Shown: positions 44,292 to 52,514 of the stretch, piece after piece | Layout of the letters: each line of letters opens with the position of its first letter | How positions within the stretch are numbered: position 1 is the first letter of the stretch | DNA from: Candidatus Sulfopaludibacter sp. SbA3 | GTDB taxonomy: Bacteria > Acidobacteriota > Terriglobia > Bryobacterales > Bryobacteraceae | Direction of reading: 5' to 3' | DNA length: 64,000 bases | Assembly: GCA_945861625.1 (NCBI GenBank) | Contig: CAMAVI010000004.1 | Span: 1-64,000 of the forward strand | The notes under the pieces: generated by a model | What the model was told of the DNA's origin: nothing | The model's input: only the letters and a program-made list of their open reading frames with translations | Databases searched by the model: none | Translations under genes and position numbers: made by a program

Positions 44292-44834
44292 ATGCGCAAT
44301 ATGATTTCCGTTTTCGTGCTGGTTTCTGGTGCGCTCTTGGCCCAGTCCGGAACTAACAACAGTAAGACAGACAACACCAAGCCCGGGACTACCGTTCTCG
44401 GCAGCGACATTCAGGCGAGCCTAAAGAGGGCGCCCGCCGATGGCGTCCAGGACGAGTCGATCAAGATGATCGCGATCGATAAGACGCATGTCGGTGTCGG
44501 AGCGGTGCACCGCGCGGCGAAGGGCGTGAATTACGCCATCATCCACGATGCGCTCACTGAGGTGTATCACGTGCTCTCCGGATCGGGGACGCTGGTGACG
44601 GGCGGCACGGTCACTAAGCCCGAGCGCTTCCCCGCCGACAGCAAGACCGTGAAGGAACTCGCCGGGCCAAGTTGGCGCGGGACGACGATTCAGGGTGGCA
44701 CCAGCCGCAAGATCAAGGCCGGCGACCTGGTGATCATTCCCGCCGGGACCGCGCACTGGTGGAGCCAGATCGACGGTGTGATCGACTACGAAGTGATCCG
44801 CGTCGACCCCGGCGGTCTCCTCGCTTTGAAATAG
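44292..44834 (+). CDS. Exported single-domain cupin
   Basis: The protein has 180 residues from ATG 44292 behind AGGAG (44281-44285). Signal peptide about 1-18 (MISVFVLVSGALLAQSG). The cupin core has DALTEVYHVLSGSGTLVTGG (about 78-97) and a second strand pair with IPAGTAHWWSQI (about 152-163), which give a likely metal site of His and Glu. It is the last of the acetamidase-cupin-cupin run. The 198-nt gap before it contains only an unsupported open frame. Confidence 0.75.
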   Translation: MRNMISVFVLVSGALLAQSGTNNSKTDNTKPGTTVLGSDIQASLKRAPADGVQDESIKMIAIDKTHVGVGAVHRAAKGVNYAIIHDALTEVYHVLSGSGTLVTGGTVTKPERFPADSKTVKELAGPSWRGTTIQGGTSRKIKAGDLVIIPAGTAHWWSQIDGVIDYEVIRVDPGGLLALK

Positions 44835-44870
44835 CCAAATAGCCTAAGTAGCGCTCCGCGACCTAATCCG

Positions 44871-45686
44871 TTAGTGCGTCAGATCGTAGACGAAGTAGTT
44901 CATCCCGATGCGATACGCCAGCGACGACCATTTTTCCGGATACTCGGGGTCATCGGAGTGCTCGATGGCGTCGCCCATATCCATGTTGTGGCAGATGGCG
45001 ATCATGATGCGGCCCTTGTCGTCATAGATTGCGCGCCAATGCGCCTGGTAGCCGTCGCGCTCAAAGGTCCGGCCGGATTCGAGATATTGGGCTCCCGGAA
45101 TCTGCTCCCGGCCGGCAACTTCGTAGAGCACCTTAAACACCGGATCGTTCGGAGGAATATCCGCCCAATCACGATCCGGAAACACCCGCCGCAGGCTCTC
45201 CTCGAAGATGCTCCACTCCTGCGTGCCGTGGAAGTCATCCACCATCAGGAAGCCGCCGCGCAAAAGGTAATCGCGCAACTGCTTCGCCTGGTCCATCGGG
45301 AGCACCCAATGGCCCACCTCCACGCCGTAGATCGTGGGCCAGTTGTAGATGTCATCGGTGCCGTCGAGGTCCACCACTTGTTCCACGGACCGCGTGTCGA
45401 TCCGCGTCAGCCGCCGCACGCCGGTGAGCACGTGCCGGTCCGAGCGCGGGTAATCCATCGTCCAGTAACCGGGAAACGCGCCATACATCGAGCTGCGAGG
45501 GTACCCAGTGTTATCGGGATAACGCAAACGGGCACGCGTCCATTCGGCCGGACGCCTAGCATCGGCCGGGAGCGGAAACTTGGTGTATTCCAAGGCCGGC
45601 CATTCGCGGAACGGTTTCTGAGCCCACAGGACGCCCAGAGCCGTGAATCCTAGTAATGCGAAGAACAGTGGGGTGCGCCGGCGCAT
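44871..45686 (-). CDS. DUF4159 domain-containing exported protein
   Basis: This 271-residue protein starts with a signal peptide (1-22, FFALLGFTALGVLWAQ) and is otherwise a single DUF4159 domain: FTRARLRYPDN-like opening (WTRARLRYPDNTGYPR), then DDIYNWPTIYGVEVGHW (about 109-125), GGFLMVDDFHGTQEW (about 143-157) and IYDDKGRIMIAICHNMD (about 219-235). The family has a glutamine-amidotransferase-like fold and is often near MoxR/DUF58 systems; here no such genes adjoin. Its function is unknown. Confidence 0.88.
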   Translation of the reverse strand: MRRRTPLFFALLGFTALGVLWAQKPFREWPALEYTKFPLPADARRPAEWTRARLRYPDNTGYPRSSMYGAFPGYWTMDYPRSDRHVLTGVRRLTRIDTRSVEQVVDLDGTDDIYNWPTIYGVEVGHWVLPMDQAKQLRDYLLRGGFLMVDDFHGTQEWSIFEESLRRVFPDRDWADIPPNDPVFKVLYEVAGREQIPGAQYLESGRTFERDGYQAHWRAIYDDKGRIMIAICHNMDMGDAIEHSDDPEYPEKWSSLAYRIGMNYFVYDLTH

Positions 45687-45752
45687 AGGCGGGTAAGAAT
45701 CGGTCTCAGAATAACACAGGCGTCACCCGTGTCCGCACGCTGCGCCACCCTG

Positions 45753-46766
45753 TTACTTAGCCGGTGGGTGCCGGTGAGTGCCGATGAGTGCCGATGAGTG
45801 ATAGATATCGTGCAGGCGGATCAGACCGGCGCAGACGCCGGCGCCTGGATCGACCACCGGCAGAACGTAGATCTGTGACGGACGGTTTTCCATCAACGCC
45901 AGAGCGTCGTGCACCAGAGCCTCAGGCGAGACGGTAACCGGAGTCGCCGTCATCACATCCGAGGCCCGCAACAGACGTATGTCGTCATGGTTGCGCAAGG
46001 CCCGCCGCACGTCACCGTCGGTGACGAGCCCCAGGAGCCGGTGGTCGCCGGAGACGACGCACGCCGCGCCTAACGGCCGGGCCGACATCTCAATCACCAC
46101 GTGCTTCAGCGAGTCTTCCGGCTTCACCCAGGCCACTTCATCGGCGCCGTGCATAACGTCGGCTACCCGCATCCGCAGATTGTGCCCGAGTTGTCCGGAT
46201 GGATGGTAGCGCTGAAAATGTTCCGCCCTAAAGCCGCGCGCCTGCATCAGCGCCACCGCGAGCGCATGCCCCAAAGCCAGCGCCACTACGCTGCTGGCGG
46301 TGGGCGCAAAACCTTCCGGATCCGCCTCGCGCTGCACGGAAGCATCCAAAACGATATCCATCTCCGCGGCGAGCGGCGAACGCAGGTTGCCAAGAATGCC
46401 GATCAGGCGGGCGTCGATTACACGCAGAGGCCCGACCAGATTCAACAATTCGCCGGTGGAACCAGATTTGGAAATCATCAACACAGGGTCGCCGGACTGG
46501 CACACGCCAAAGTCGCCGTGGCCGGCCTCGGAGGGATGCAAGAACACGGCAGGGGTGCCCGTACTCTGCAGGGTCGCCGTGATTTTCCGCGCAACGTGTC
46601 CGGATTTGCCCAGTCCTGTAACAACAACTTTGCCGGAGTGCCCTCGGATCAGCTCCACCGCGCGCAGAAGATTATCGCCGATGCGCTCCGCAGCCCCCAG
46701 CACTGCTTCCGCCTCGATTTGCATGGCGCGCCGCGCGGCAGCCAGCCAGTCTGCCTGTTCGCTCAT
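45753..46766 (-). CDS. kdsD: Arabinose 5-phosphate isomerase (KdsD-type, SIS plus two CBS)
   Basis: KdsD converts ribulose 5-phosphate to arabinose 5-phosphate, the first step to Kdo of LPS. The 337-residue protein has an N-terminal SIS domain (VVVTGLGKSGHVARK about 46-60; HPSEAGHGDFG about 76-86) and a tandem CBS pair (about 205-325; VMHGADEVAWV and VMTATPVTVSP). I chose ATG 46766 because TATCAT lies exactly 7 nt upstream; ATG 46775 is possible, and the open frame extends further without homology. The last 13 residues are encoded by four 10-bp repeats and lie beyond the CBS domain. Confidence 0.92.
   Translation of the reverse strand: MSEQADWLAAARRAMQIEAEAVLGAAERIGDNLLRAVELIRGHSGKVVVTGLGKSGHVARKITATLQSTGTPAVFLHPSEAGHGDFGVCQSGDPVLMISKSGSTGELLNLVGPLRVIDARLIGILGNLRSPLAAEMDIVLDASVQREADPEGFAPTASSVVALALGHALAVALMQARGFRAEHFQRYHPSGQLGHNLRMRVADVMHGADEVAWVKPEDSLKHVVIEMSARPLGAACVVSGDHRLLGLVTDGDVRRALRNHDDIRLLRASDVMTATPVTVSPEALVHDALALMENRPSQIYVLPVVDPGAGVCAGLIRLHDIYHSSALIGTHRHPPAK
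45761..45800. repeat. Four tandem 10-bp repeats in the 3' end of kdsD
   Basis: Units CCGGTGGGTG, CCGGTGAGTG, CCGATGAGTG and CCGATGAGTG follow each other directly at 45761-45800. They encode the C-terminal tail of KdsD on the minus strand. As 10 is not a multiple of 3, loss or gain of a unit would change the frame of the tail only. Confidence 0.8.
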
Positions 46767-46773
46767 TGAATCC

Positions 46774-46779
46774 ATGATA
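46774..46779 (-). promoter_or_regulatory. -10-like element of kdsD
   Basis: TATCAT on the minus strand ends 7 nt before ATG 46766, the same spacing as in the other leaderless candidates of this window. It overlaps the alternative ATG at 46775, so this start choice depends on it. Confidence 0.4.
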
Positions 46780-46870
46780 AAGGGTTCCGGCGAGAAACTT
46801 GCAGCGCAGACGTTCCCTTCGCTCTCCAAACTACAGGAGCGCCCGAGGGAGTTGGGAAAGTTAGGAACGG

Positions 46871-47170
46871 CTAGTAGCGTTCCCGGCGCGGGGGGCGTCC
46901 GCCACCGCCGCCTTCGCGGGGAGCCATCGGACGCGCTTCGTTCACAACCAAAGTACGTCCCAACAGATCCTGGCCGTGGCAAGTTTCAACAGCCTTGGCG
47001 GCCAATGCATCGTCGTTGATCTCGACGAAACCGAATCCCCGCGCTTGGCCTGTGAAGCGGTCCCGCATCACGGTCACCGAGTCGATCGCAACGCCATGGT
47101 CAACAAAGAAATTCTGCACTTCTGTCTCATTGGCCGAGTACGGCAGATTCCCCACGAAAAGTTTCTTCAC
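46871..47170 (-). CDS. RRM-type RNA-binding protein
   Basis: The protein has 99 residues and a GTG start at 47170 with a GGAGGAG site 6 nt upstream. A single RNA recognition motif fills residues 3-78: RNP2 LFVGNL (4-9) and RNP1 RGFGFVEI (44-51). A Gly/Arg-rich tail (EGGGGGRPPRRERY) follows. Such small bacterial RRM proteins bind single-stranded RNA and are often cold-induced, like Rbp proteins of cyanobacteria. The promoter candidate at 47281-47309 gives a leader of about 100 nt. Single-gene unit. Confidence 0.92.
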   Translation of the reverse strand: MKKLFVGNLPYSANETEVQNFFVDHGVAIDSVTVMRDRFTGQARGFGFVEINDDALAAKAVETCHGQDLLGRTLVVNEARPMAPREGGGGGRPPRRERY

Positions 47171-47280
47171 TTTACGCTCCTCCCGTTACTGGAGACTGCA
47201 GCAGAGAGGCACCCCCGGGACTGTGACAAGAGGACAGACGAGCAGACGGAGACTCCAACCTGACACTCCAATACGCGAGT

Positions 47281-47309
47281 AGTATGCCACCAATTGTCGA
47301 GCGAGTCAA
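47281..47309 (-). promoter_or_regulatory. Promoter of the RRM gene with long 5' leader
   Basis: On the minus strand TTGACT (forward 47304-47309) and CATACT (forward 47281-47286) are separated by 17 bp. The implied start of transcription is about 100 nt before the GTG, leaving a long leader that could be regulatory. Confidence 0.5.
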
Positions 47310-47336
47310 AGGGTAAAAGAGGGCTTTTTGCTGAGG

Positions 47337-47819
47337 TTATCTCTTATAACCGATCTTGCGGAGGAACCCCTGGCGAATCTCGCGGTCGTTGGCGGATTCG
47401 ATTCCCTTGGGTGAACTCCCATCGATGACGCCGAGAATTCCCCGCCCCTGCGCGGATTCGGCGACGATCACTTCCACGGGATTTGCCGTCGCGCAATAGA
47501 TATTGCAGACTTCAGCAACTTCGCGGATCCGGCCTAGAACGTTAATCGGATATCCGTCGCGCATGGCGATCACAAAGATATGGCCGGCGGCGATGGCCTG
47601 GGCGTTTTCCGTGGCGATGCCTTCGAGTTCCGTATCGTTGCCGTCAACTCGAATCAGGCACGGACCGGACGCTTCATTGAACGCCACGCCAAACTTCATC
47701 TGCGGGACGGTATTCACGACCGCCTCGTAAATATCCTCGACGGTCTTTATGAAGTGGCTTTGCCCGACAATGATATTGCCGTTGTCGGGGACGATCAGGC
47801 GGACAGTTTTCAGTTCCAT
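47337..47819 (-). CDS. Adenosine-specific kinase
   Basis: The 160-residue protein is a member of the small adenosine-specific kinase family (formerly DUF355), whose archaeal member was reported to bind adenosine. Matching stretches are VDGNDTELEGIATENAQAIA (about 59-78), GHIFVIAMRDGYPINVL (about 79-95) and AEVCNIYCATANPVEVIVAE (about 102-121). I chose ATG 47819 (MELKTVRLIVPD), with an AGAAGG site 4 nt upstream; a 12-nt longer frame exists. It is divergent from rnr with only 25 bp between the start codons. Confidence 0.87.
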   Translation of the reverse strand: MELKTVRLIVPDNGNIIVGQSHFIKTVEDIYEAVVNTVPQMKFGVAFNEASGPCLIRVDGNDTELEGIATENAQAIAAGHIFVIAMRDGYPINVLGRIREVAEVCNIYCATANPVEVIVAESAQGRGILGVIDGSSPKGIESANDREIRQGFLRKIGYKR

Positions 47820-47829
47820 ACGCCTTCTC

Positions 47830-47837
47830 ACTATAAA
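47830..47837. promoter_or_regulatory. Overlapping divergent -10 elements of rnr and the adenosine kinase
   Basis: TATAAA (47832-47837, plus strand) ends 7 nt before the rnr GTG. TATAGT (47835-47830, minus strand) ends 10 nt before the kinase ATG. The two share four base pairs, so polymerase cannot easily occupy both at once. Weak -35-like TTTTCA lies at 47807-47812. Confidence 0.4.
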
Positions 47838-47844
47838 ATGAATC

Positions 47845-49926
47845 GTGCCCTCGCATCCGAAAGGCCACCTGCAGAGGGGCCACTCCCAGAAGAAGAAATC
47901 GCCGCGCCTGATTCACGGGCGCTTGAACGTCCATCGCGACGGCTACGGCTTCGTGATTCCAGACGAGGCGGTGCCTGGAGTCAAAGGCGATATCTACTTG
48001 GGCAAAGAAGAAGCCGAACGCGCCATGCACGGCGACCGCGTGGCTATCCGTATCAAGCGCCTGGAGCGCGATGGCCGCGCCCACGGCGAAATCATGGAAG
48101 TGCTCAAGCGCGCCCATGCCACCATCGTGGGCGAATTCCGCAGCCGGAAACGCGGAGATTTCGTGGTGCCTCACGACGAACGCATCCGCCAGTGGATCGA
48201 AATCCCGGAAGGCATGGCTTTGCCAGCGAGCGGGGCCTCCGTGCATCGCGTCGGAACACGGGCACGGGAAGTACATTCCGTGGAAGACTTGGAGGGTTTG
48301 ATCGTCACCGCCGAGATTATCGACTTCGGCGAAGATGGCGACCGGCCCCTCGGACGCGTGATCGAGATTCTGGGCCATCCCGATGACTTCGGCATCGACG
48401 TCGAGATTCTGATTCGGTCGCATCACATTCCGCACCAGTTTCCCGATGACGTATTGGAGCAGGCGCGGGGCATTCCCGGGCCCATTCCGGAAGCCGAATT
48501 CTCCCAACGCCGGGATTTCCGCTCCTACGACATCGTCACGATTGACGGAGAGACCGCGCGCGACTTCGATGACGCCGTGTGGGTCGCCCGTCTCGACAAC
48601 GGCCATTGGGCGCTGCACGTGCATATTGCCGACGTCGGCTATTACGTCCGGCCAGGCAGCCCGATTGACCGCGAAGCGCTCTTGCGCGGCACCAGCGTGT
48701 ACTTCCCGGATCGCGCCGTACCCATGCTCCCGGTCGAATTGTCCACCGATCAGTGCTCCCTGCGGCCCCATGAAGACCGCCTGGTGATGAGCGCGCTGCT
48801 GGAGATCGACAACCACGGCGACGTGGTGGCGCAGGATTTTACGCGCGGAGTCATTCGCAGCGTCGAGCGTATGACCTATACGGCGGTCCACAAAGTTCTG
48901 GAAGGCGATCTGGAGCTATGTCAACGCTACGCGGCACTGGTACCGCGTTTCCAGGCGATGCGGGAGTTGGCGCTGCTGCTCAATCGCAAGCGTCAACGGC
49001 GCGGGTCCATTGACTTCGATCTCCCGGAGCCACTTCTCGAATTTGACGAGTTCGGTGAGATGACCGGAGTCATCCGCGCCCCGCGCAACATCGCGCACCG
49101 GTTGATTGAAGAGTTTATGCTGGCGGCCAACGAAGCTGTGGCTGCGCATCTGGAAGCCACGGGCGAGCACATGATTTTCCGCATCCATGACCGGCCGAAT
49201 CCCCAGCGAGTGCTGGAGTTCGAAGAAGTCGCCACTCAGTTCGGCTATTCACTCACAGCGGGGGCCGCGCCCGTCAAGAAGTTCAAGACGGAAGTACTGG
49301 CGCTCGATAATCCGCTGCTGACTTCCCGTAGCTACCAGAAGCTGGTGGCAAAGATCGAGGGCAAGCCCGAAGAACGCATCTTGAGCTACCTGATGCTGCG
49401 TTCCCTCAAGCAGGCGCGCTACAGCGAAATGAACGTGGGGCACTTCGCCTTGGCGGCAACCAGTTACACCCACTTCACTTCCCCCATCCGCCGCTACCCG
49501 GACTTGATCGTACATCGTTTGCTGGGAGCCCATCTGGACGGCAAGCCTTACGAGGCGGATCTGCACTCCATCGCGGACCAATCCTCGGATTCTGAACGCC
49601 GGGCCGCGGAGGCCGAGCGTGAACTGGTGGAGTGGAAAAAAGTAAAGTTCATGATGGACCGGGTGGGCGACGAATTCGAGGCGCTCGTCATCTCGACAAC
49701 GCGCTTCGGGTTCTTTGTGGAGCTGCGGGACTTGTTCATCGAAGGCCTGGTGCCCATCGACACGCTGCCCGGCGACCGCTTCGAGTACCGCGAGAATATC
49801 CGCAAGATCATCGGCATGCGCCATCGCCGCCAGTTTTCCATCGGTGACAGTATCATCGTCCGCCTGGATCGCGTGGACGGCGTGGAAAAGAAGCTAACGT
49901 TCGGCTTCGTTCGCTACGCACGCTGA
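47845..49926 (+). CDS. rnr: Ribonuclease R (RNB family exoribonuclease)
   Basis: RNase R is a processive 3'-to-5' hydrolytic exoribonuclease that degrades structured RNA. The 693-residue protein has N-terminal cold-shock domains (about 20-90 and 140-190). The RNB catalytic domain has D234, D240, D242 and D243 (DGETARDFDDAV), and HFTSPIRRYPDLIVHRLL is near residue 540. An S1 domain (about 605-690) ends the protein. It lacks the long basic tail of E. coli RNase R and is somewhat shorter. GTG 47845 is the start; TATAAA 7 nt upstream suggests a leaderless mRNA. Confidence 0.94.
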   Translation: MPSHPKGHLQRGHSQKKKSPRLIHGRLNVHRDGYGFVIPDEAVPGVKGDIYLGKEEAERAMHGDRVAIRIKRLERDGRAHGEIMEVLKRAHATIVGEFRSRKRGDFVVPHDERIRQWIEIPEGMALPASGASVHRVGTRAREVHSVEDLEGLIVTAEIIDFGEDGDRPLGRVIEILGHPDDFGIDVEILIRSHHIPHQFPDDVLEQARGIPGPIPEAEFSQRRDFRSYDIVTIDGETARDFDDAVWVARLDNGHWALHVHIADVGYYVRPGSPIDREALLRGTSVYFPDRAVPMLPVELSTDQCSLRPHEDRLVMSALLEIDNHGDVVAQDFTRGVIRSVERMTYTAVHKVLEGDLELCQRYAALVPRFQAMRELALLLNRKRQRRGSIDFDLPEPLLEFDEFGEMTGVIRAPRNIAHRLIEEFMLAANEAVAAHLEATGEHMIFRIHDRPNPQRVLEFEEVATQFGYSLTAGAAPVKKFKTEVLALDNPLLTSRSYQKLVAKIEGKPEERILSYLMLRSLKQARYSEMNVGHFALAATSYTHFTSPIRRYPDLIVHRLLGAHLDGKPYEADLHSIADQSSDSERRAAEAERELVEWKKVKFMMDRVGDEFEALVISTTRFGFFVELRDLFIEGLVPIDTLPGDRFEYRENIRKIIGMRHRRQFSIGDSIIVRLDRVDGVEKKLTFGFVRYAR

Positions 49927-49943
49927 AATCACGTTTCTTCGCT

Positions 49944-50528
49944 TTACGTTTCTGCGCGGCCCAGCCGTTTATCGACGAAAGGCACTTCGTGGGTGAGGAG
50001 CCGGTCCACCAAAGTTTCCGGCGACGTATCCGCAATCAGCATCTGCCGGTGGATGGGTTTAATGAACTCTTCGGCCACTGCGTGATCGAACATTTGGAGC
50101 AACGGATCGTAGTACCCGGCCACGTTCAACAGACCACACGGCTTTCGCTGCAATCCCAACTGCGTCCAGGTCAGTATCTCGCAGAATTCCTCAAAGGTTC
50201 CGTAGCCGCCGGGCATGGCGATGAACGCGTCGGATAGCTCCGCCATCAGAGCCTTGCGTTCGTGCATGGAATCCACGATACGCAGGTCTTTCACCTGCAT
50301 ATCCGCGACTTCCTTGGCCACCAGACCATGCGGAATCACACCGATCACTTCCCCGCCCGCCGTCCTGGCTGCGTCGGAAAGAATCCCCATCAAACCGACA
50401 TGTCCGCCGCCATAAACAATCGCGATGTTTTTCGAGACCAGGCACTTCGCGAGCGCTTTCGCCGCGTCCGCATATTCCGGGCGGGCGCCGGGGCTTGATC
50501 CACAAAAAACGCAAACCCGTTTGATCAT
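49944..50528 (-). CDS. LOG family protein (TIGR00730-type)
   Basis: The 194-residue protein begins MIKRVCVFCGSSPG and carries the family motif PGGYGTFEE (about 105-113). Related LOG proteins act as cytokinin riboside 5'-monophosphate phosphoribohydrolases, and bacterial members hydrolyse nucleoside 5'-monophosphates; many were labelled lysine decarboxylase in error. I chose ATG 50528; a longer frame overlaps lpxL. It starts 1 nt after the lpxL stop, so it is probably the last gene of the iscS-like/mnmA/lpxL run. Confidence 0.9.
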   Translation of the reverse strand: MIKRVCVFCGSSPGARPEYADAAKALAKCLVSKNIAIVYGGGHVGLMGILSDAARTAGGEVIGVIPHGLVAKEVADMQVKDLRIVDSMHERKALMAELSDAFIAMPGGYGTFEEFCEILTWTQLGLQRKPCGLLNVAGYYDPLLQMFDHAVAEEFIKPIHRQMLIADTSPETLVDRLLTHEVPFVDKRLGRAET

Positions 50529-50529
50529 T

Positions 50530-51396
50530 TCAGTAGATCGCCTTCTCTCCCGGCGGGCGCGTCTTCCAACGCCGGTGGATCCACAGCCATTGATCCGGAT
50601 ACTTGCGAATCGCCGCCTCCAGCCGCGAATGGACGCTCTGCGTGTCGGTAGCAACATCCCCCGTCATTTCCACCTCGGGCTCGAAGTGCAGCACGTAGCG
50701 TCCGGCTTTGTCCGACCATACGGCATACCCAGGAACGACGGCAGCACCGCTGTGGTGCGCCAACTTCACAAAAGCGCTTCCGGCGCATGCTTTGATGCCG
50801 AAGAAATCCACGAATACGCCTTCCGCGGGCGTGGTGTTTTGATCAATGAGGATGCCCACGGCTTCCCCTGCTCTCAAGGCCCGCAAAATGCCCCGCGCCG
50901 CGTCTTTCTTGGCAATTACGGGATTGCCGGAGAGCGCCCGGTACCGCTCCACCAACGCATCAATATGAGCGTTATCGATCGGACGCACCACGATGTGCAT
51001 CGGCGCGGCAAGATAGGCGTGCGCGAAGGCGCTGAGCTCCCAATTTCCCAGGTGGGCGGTGGCGACCAGAACCCCCTTACCCCGCGCGCGGGCGCGTTCG
51101 AAATTCTCCAAACCTTCATAGTCGATCCACTCACGGACGTTGTTTCGATTGATTTGCGGAAACCGCGCAAACGCCACCACCAGCCTGGCGACGGAATCAA
51201 ACACGCCGGTGGTGATGCGCTCCCGTCCCGCGAAACCGGCCATCTCCAAGTTCTTGAGAGCCGTGCGGCGAAGCCGCGGAAGCGCCATGTCGAGCACACG
51301 CACGTAAGAACGGGCCAGCCGGTTGGCCGTGGGAAGCGGGGTCCCCGAGAGAGTCGCCAACACCAGGCGCGCCAGCCAATATTCGACGGTCTTCAC
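50530..51396 (-). CDS. Lipid A acyltransferase-like protein (LpxL/HtrB family)
   Basis: The 288-residue protein belongs to the LpxL/LpxM family, which adds secondary acyl chains to lipid A at the inner membrane. The catalytic HX4E motif is H115-x4-E120 (HLGNWE), and PIDNAHIDALVERYR (about 138-152) is the second conserved block. GTG start at 51396 overlaps the mnmA stop (GTGA). The enzyme could use another lipid acceptor, because the acyl and lipid specificity are not readable. Coupling with mnmA is unusual. Confidence 0.87.
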   Translation of the reverse strand: MKTVEYWLARLVLATLSGTPLPTANRLARSYVRVLDMALPRLRRTALKNLEMAGFAGRERITTGVFDSVARLVVAFARFPQINRNNVREWIDYEGLENFERARARGKGVLVATAHLGNWELSAFAHAYLAAPMHIVVRPIDNAHIDALVERYRALSGNPVIAKKDAARGILRALRAGEAVGILIDQNTTPAEGVFVDFFGIKACAGSAFVKLAHHSGAAVVPGYAVWSDKAGRYVLHFEPEVEMTGDVATDTQSVHSRLEAAIRKYPDQWLWIHRRWKTRPPGEKAIY

Positions 51397-52514
51397 TCGA
51401 TCCAGCCGCCCCCGAGCACCAACTCGCCTTGATAAAACACCGCAGCCTGGCCCGGAGTCACCGCCCTTTGCGGTTCGTCGAAACGGACTTCGACGCGGGA
51501 TGCATCCGGCGCAGGAATGAGCGTTGCGGGTGCGGCCAGGTGCTTGTTGCGGATCTTCACTTCGGCGCGAATAGACGTAGCAGGAGCTGCGATCGAGATC
51601 CAGTTGACGTTCTTCACGCCCATCGATGCACGCAGCAAATCGTCACTGCGCCCGATCACCACGCGCCGGGTCGCGGGCTCGGTTGAGATGACGTAGAGCG
51701 GCTCTGCGGCGGCCACGCCCAGCCCACGCCGTTGGCCCACGGTGAAATGATGAACACCGGAATGTTCGCCCACGACCTTTCCTTCCGCCGTCACAATTTC
51801 GCCGGACGTCGCGGACTGCGCGATCCCCTGCTCTCTAAAATACCCTTCGATGAATGCCGCGTAATCGCCGTTAGGGACGAAGCAGATCTCCTGGCTATCG
51901 GGCTTGGCCGCCGTGGGAATGCCCAGTTCTCGCGCCAACTCGCGCACTTGCGTTTTCTCCATCCCACCCAGGGGAAAGCGGGTGCGCGCAAGCTGCTCCT
52001 GCTTCAGGCCAAATAAAAAGTAGGTCTGGTCCTTGCCGCGATCGACGCTCCGCCGCATCTCCCACCGGCCGCTCTCCGCATTCCACGACAGTTGTGCGTA
52101 GTGCCCGGTCGCGATTTCGCGTGCGCCAACGCCTTCAGCCATCTCCAGGAACTGGTCAAACTTGATGAAGTTGTTGCACAGCGTGCAGGGAATCGGCGTC
52201 CTCCCCGCCAGATATTCGTCAACGAACGGCTTGACAACCTGTTGTTCGAAGCGGTCCTCGAAATTCACGACGTAATACGGAATGCCAAGAAGCTGCGCGA
52301 CATGGCGGGCGTCATAGACATCATCGAGCGAGCAACAACGGCCCGTTGCGCCTTCCGCCGCCGTCTCCGGAATCCGCTTCTGATTCCACAACTGCATGGT
52401 CATGCCGATGACACTTTCGCCATCGCGGCGCAAGAGCCCGGCCACTACGGAGCTGTCTACTCCACCGGACATGGCGACGACGATCGGCGTAGTTGACTGA
52501 ACAGAGCTAGACAT
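51393..52514 (-). CDS. mnmA: tRNA-specific 2-thiouridylase
   Basis: MnmA makes the 2-thio group of the wobble uridine (s2U34) of tRNA Lys, Glu and Gln, taking sulfur from a cysteine desulfurase. The 373-residue protein has the PP-loop SGGVDSS (16-22) and the two catalytic cysteines C113 (CTLCN) and C211 (DSQEICF). I chose ATG 52514; the open frame runs 16 codons further into the neighbour. Its start overlaps the desulfurase gene by 8 nt, which matches a functional pair. Confidence 0.95.
   Translation of the reverse strand: MSSSVQSTTPIVVAMSGGVDSSVVAGLLRRDGESVIGMTMQLWNQKRIPETAAEGATGRCCSLDDVYDARHVAQLLGIPYYVVNFEDRFEQQVVKPFVDEYLAGRTPIPCTLCNNFIKFDQFLEMAEGVGAREIATGHYAQLSWNAESGRWEMRRSVDRGKDQTYFLFGLKQEQLARTRFPLGGMEKTQVRELARELGIPTAAKPDSQEICFVPNGDYAAFIEGYFREQGIAQSATSGEIVTAEGKVVGEHSGVHHFTVGQRRGLGVAAAEPLYVISTEPATRRVVIGRSDDLLRASMGVKNVNWISIAAPATSIRAEVKIRNKHLAAPATLIPAPDASRVEVRFDEPQRAVTPGQAAVFYQGELVLGGGWIE

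Noticed and set aside
44099-44356. 85-codon open frame between the two cupin genes
   Set aside because: It overlaps the well-supported cupin start at 44292 and shows no signal, motif or known family.
46767-46982. Upstream extension of kdsD
   Set aside because: It runs antisense over the RRM gene and lacks homology; the SIS domain starts right after ATG 46766.
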